Below, piece by piece: positions 4,760-5,634 of a DNA stretch of 5,634 bases. The position numbers and the translations under genes were made by a program. Origin of the DNA: JACVRW01 sp036009005 (GTDB lineage Bacteria > Actinomycetota > Thermoleophilia > Solirubrobacterales > Thermoleophilaceae); assembly GCA_036009005.1 (NCBI GenBank), contig DASYMP010000190.1:1-5634 (forward strand). Reading direction: 5' to 3'. Position 1 is the stretch's first letter; each line of letters starts with the position of its first letter. The notes below the pieces were generated by a model. That model did not search any database and was not told the origin of the DNA. It saw nothing but the letters and a program-made list of their open reading frames with translations.

Positions 4760-5634
4760 CTAGAACAGCTGTAGGTAGCGCTTGATCTCCCAGGGAGTGA
4801 CCTCGTTGTGCCACTCCGACCACTCGTCCTGCTTCGTCTTGACGTAGTAGTCCACGTAGTCCTCGCGCGCGGTCTTCCCGAGGGCGGCGCGGAGCACGTC
4901 GTCCTTCTCGAGCTCGCGGGTCGCGTCGAGCAGGTTCGCCGGCAGAAGCTCCACGCCCAGCTCCTTGCGCTGCTCCTCGGTCACCTCGTGGAGGTTCAGC
5001 TCGGTGGTCGGGTCGCCCGGGTCGAGACCCTTCTCGATGCCGTCGAGTCCCGCCGCGAGCACCGCGGTCGCCGCCAGGTACGGATTGCACGAGCCGTCGA
5101 CGGTCCGGTCCTCGATCCGCCCGGCCGCGGGGATCCGGAGCATCTGCGTGCGGTTGTTGAAGCCGTAGCTCACGAACACCGGCGCCCAGCTCGAGCCGCT
5201 GCGCGTGCCGGTCACGAGCCGCTTGTAGGAGCCGACCGTCGGCGCGGTGAGCGCGATGTACGCCTTCGCGTGCGCCTTGAGGCCGGCGATGAACTGGTAG
5301 GCGACGGGGGAGAGCCCCATGCCGTGCGGGTCGTCGGCAGCGGGCGCGTCGAAGACGTTGACGCCGTCCTTCCACAGGCTCATGTGGAAATGGCACCCGT
5401 TGCCGGTCAGATGGGCGAAGGGCTTCGGCATGAACGTCGCGATCATCCCGCGCTCCTGCGCGAGCGACTCGACCATGTAGCGGAAGAAGATCGCGCGGTC
5501 AGACGTGGTGAGCGCGTCCGCGAAGTCGAAGTTCTGCTCGAACTGCCCGTTCGCGTCCTCGTGATCCGTCGCGTAGTTGTTCCAGCCGAGGTCGGTCAGG
5601 TTGCGCGCGACCTGGGAGACGAAGTCGAGGTTGC
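4760..5634 (-). CDS. glnT: Type III glutamine synthetase (glutamate--ammonia ligase), C-terminal part
   Basis: The frame is open from the right edge to TAG at 4762-4760, showing 290 residues; about 150 N-terminal residues expected for a 430-450 residue enzyme lie outside. It condenses glutamate, ammonia and ATP to glutamine in the cytoplasm, as a homo-oligomer. In visible numbering, the metal-site region DHEDANGQFE is at 23-32, and KPFAHLTGNGCHFHMS (70-85) fits the PROSITE ATP-binding pattern. The substrate and phosphate arginines are present in NRTQMLRIP (Arg161, Arg166) and in GRIEDR (Arg172, Glu174, Arg176). The ending WEIKRYLQLF and the DGSCNPYLA segment are typical of the type III GlnT group rather than GlnA. 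His215 stands where adenylylated enzymes have Tyr, so that control is likely absent. Relatives in this group include gamma-glutamylmethylamide synthetases, a possible alternative activity. It converges on the acetyltransferase. Confidence 0.95.
   Translation of the reverse strand, partial: NLDFVSQVARNLTDLGWNNYATDHEDANGQFEQNFDFADALTTSDRAIFFRYMVESLAQERGMIATFMPKPFAHLTGNGCHFHMSLWKDGVNVFDAPAADDPHGMGLSPVAYQFIAGLKAHAKAYIALTAPTVGSYKRLVTGTRSGSSWAPVFVSYGFNNRTQMLRIPAAGRIEDRTVDGSCNPYLAATAVLAAGLDGIEKGLDPGDPTTELNLHEVTEEQRKELGVELLPANLLDATRELEKDDVLRAALGKTAREDYVDYYVKTKQDEWSEWHNEVTPWEIKRYLQLF

Noticed and set aside
4701..5396. Second minus-strand frame within the glutamine synthetase region
   Set aside because: The frame with glutamine synthetase motifs, continuous from the window edge to the conserved C-terminus, is the real one; this frame gives a low-complexity Arg-rich product.

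Overview
The window is GC-rich throughout, with codon third positions almost always G or C. It uses TTG and GTG starts and carries a PucR-type regulator. This points to a high-GC actinobacterium; a Thermoleophilia/Solirubrobacterales-like source is my guess from the style of the regulator and of the sensor domain, not something the sequence proves. No phage genes, transposases, CRISPR array, tRNA or rRNA were seen. The window looks like ordinary chromosome with compact gene packing.

Layout. At the left edge (1-79, minus) is the start of an unidentified gene. It diverges across about 170 nt from a 583-residue GAF-GAF-PucR transcription regulator (251-2002, plus, TTG start with a strong ribosome binding site). 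The 3' end of the regulator overlaps tail-to-tail with a small two-helix membrane protein gene on the minus strand (1959-2234). That small gene diverges across only 20 nt from a two-gene plus-strand unit: a membrane-anchored four-helix-bundle sensor with no output domain (2255-2899), followed with an ATGA start/stop overlap by a CPA1-type Na+(K+)/H+ antiporter (2896-4119). After a 63-nt spacer holding an 11-bp hairpin comes a GNAT acetyltransferase resembling the AAC(6') group (4183-4689). A 14-bp perfect hairpin fills most of the gap before the convergent 3' part of a type III (GlnT-like) glutamine synthetase (4760 to the right edge, minus).

How the genes may work together. The tightest link is between the lone sensor domain and the antiporter, which are translationally coupled. 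A sensory or regulatory subunit for ion/proton exchange is the most interesting hypothesis here. The acetyltransferase could be a third, loosely attached cistron of the same transcript, with the intercistronic hairpin and an alternative pairing over its ribosome binding site as a possible control point. The PucR regulator may control itself or the divergent left-hand gene; its ligand cannot be inferred. The glutamine synthetase belongs to a separate transcription unit entering from the right. No single pathway ties the whole window together.
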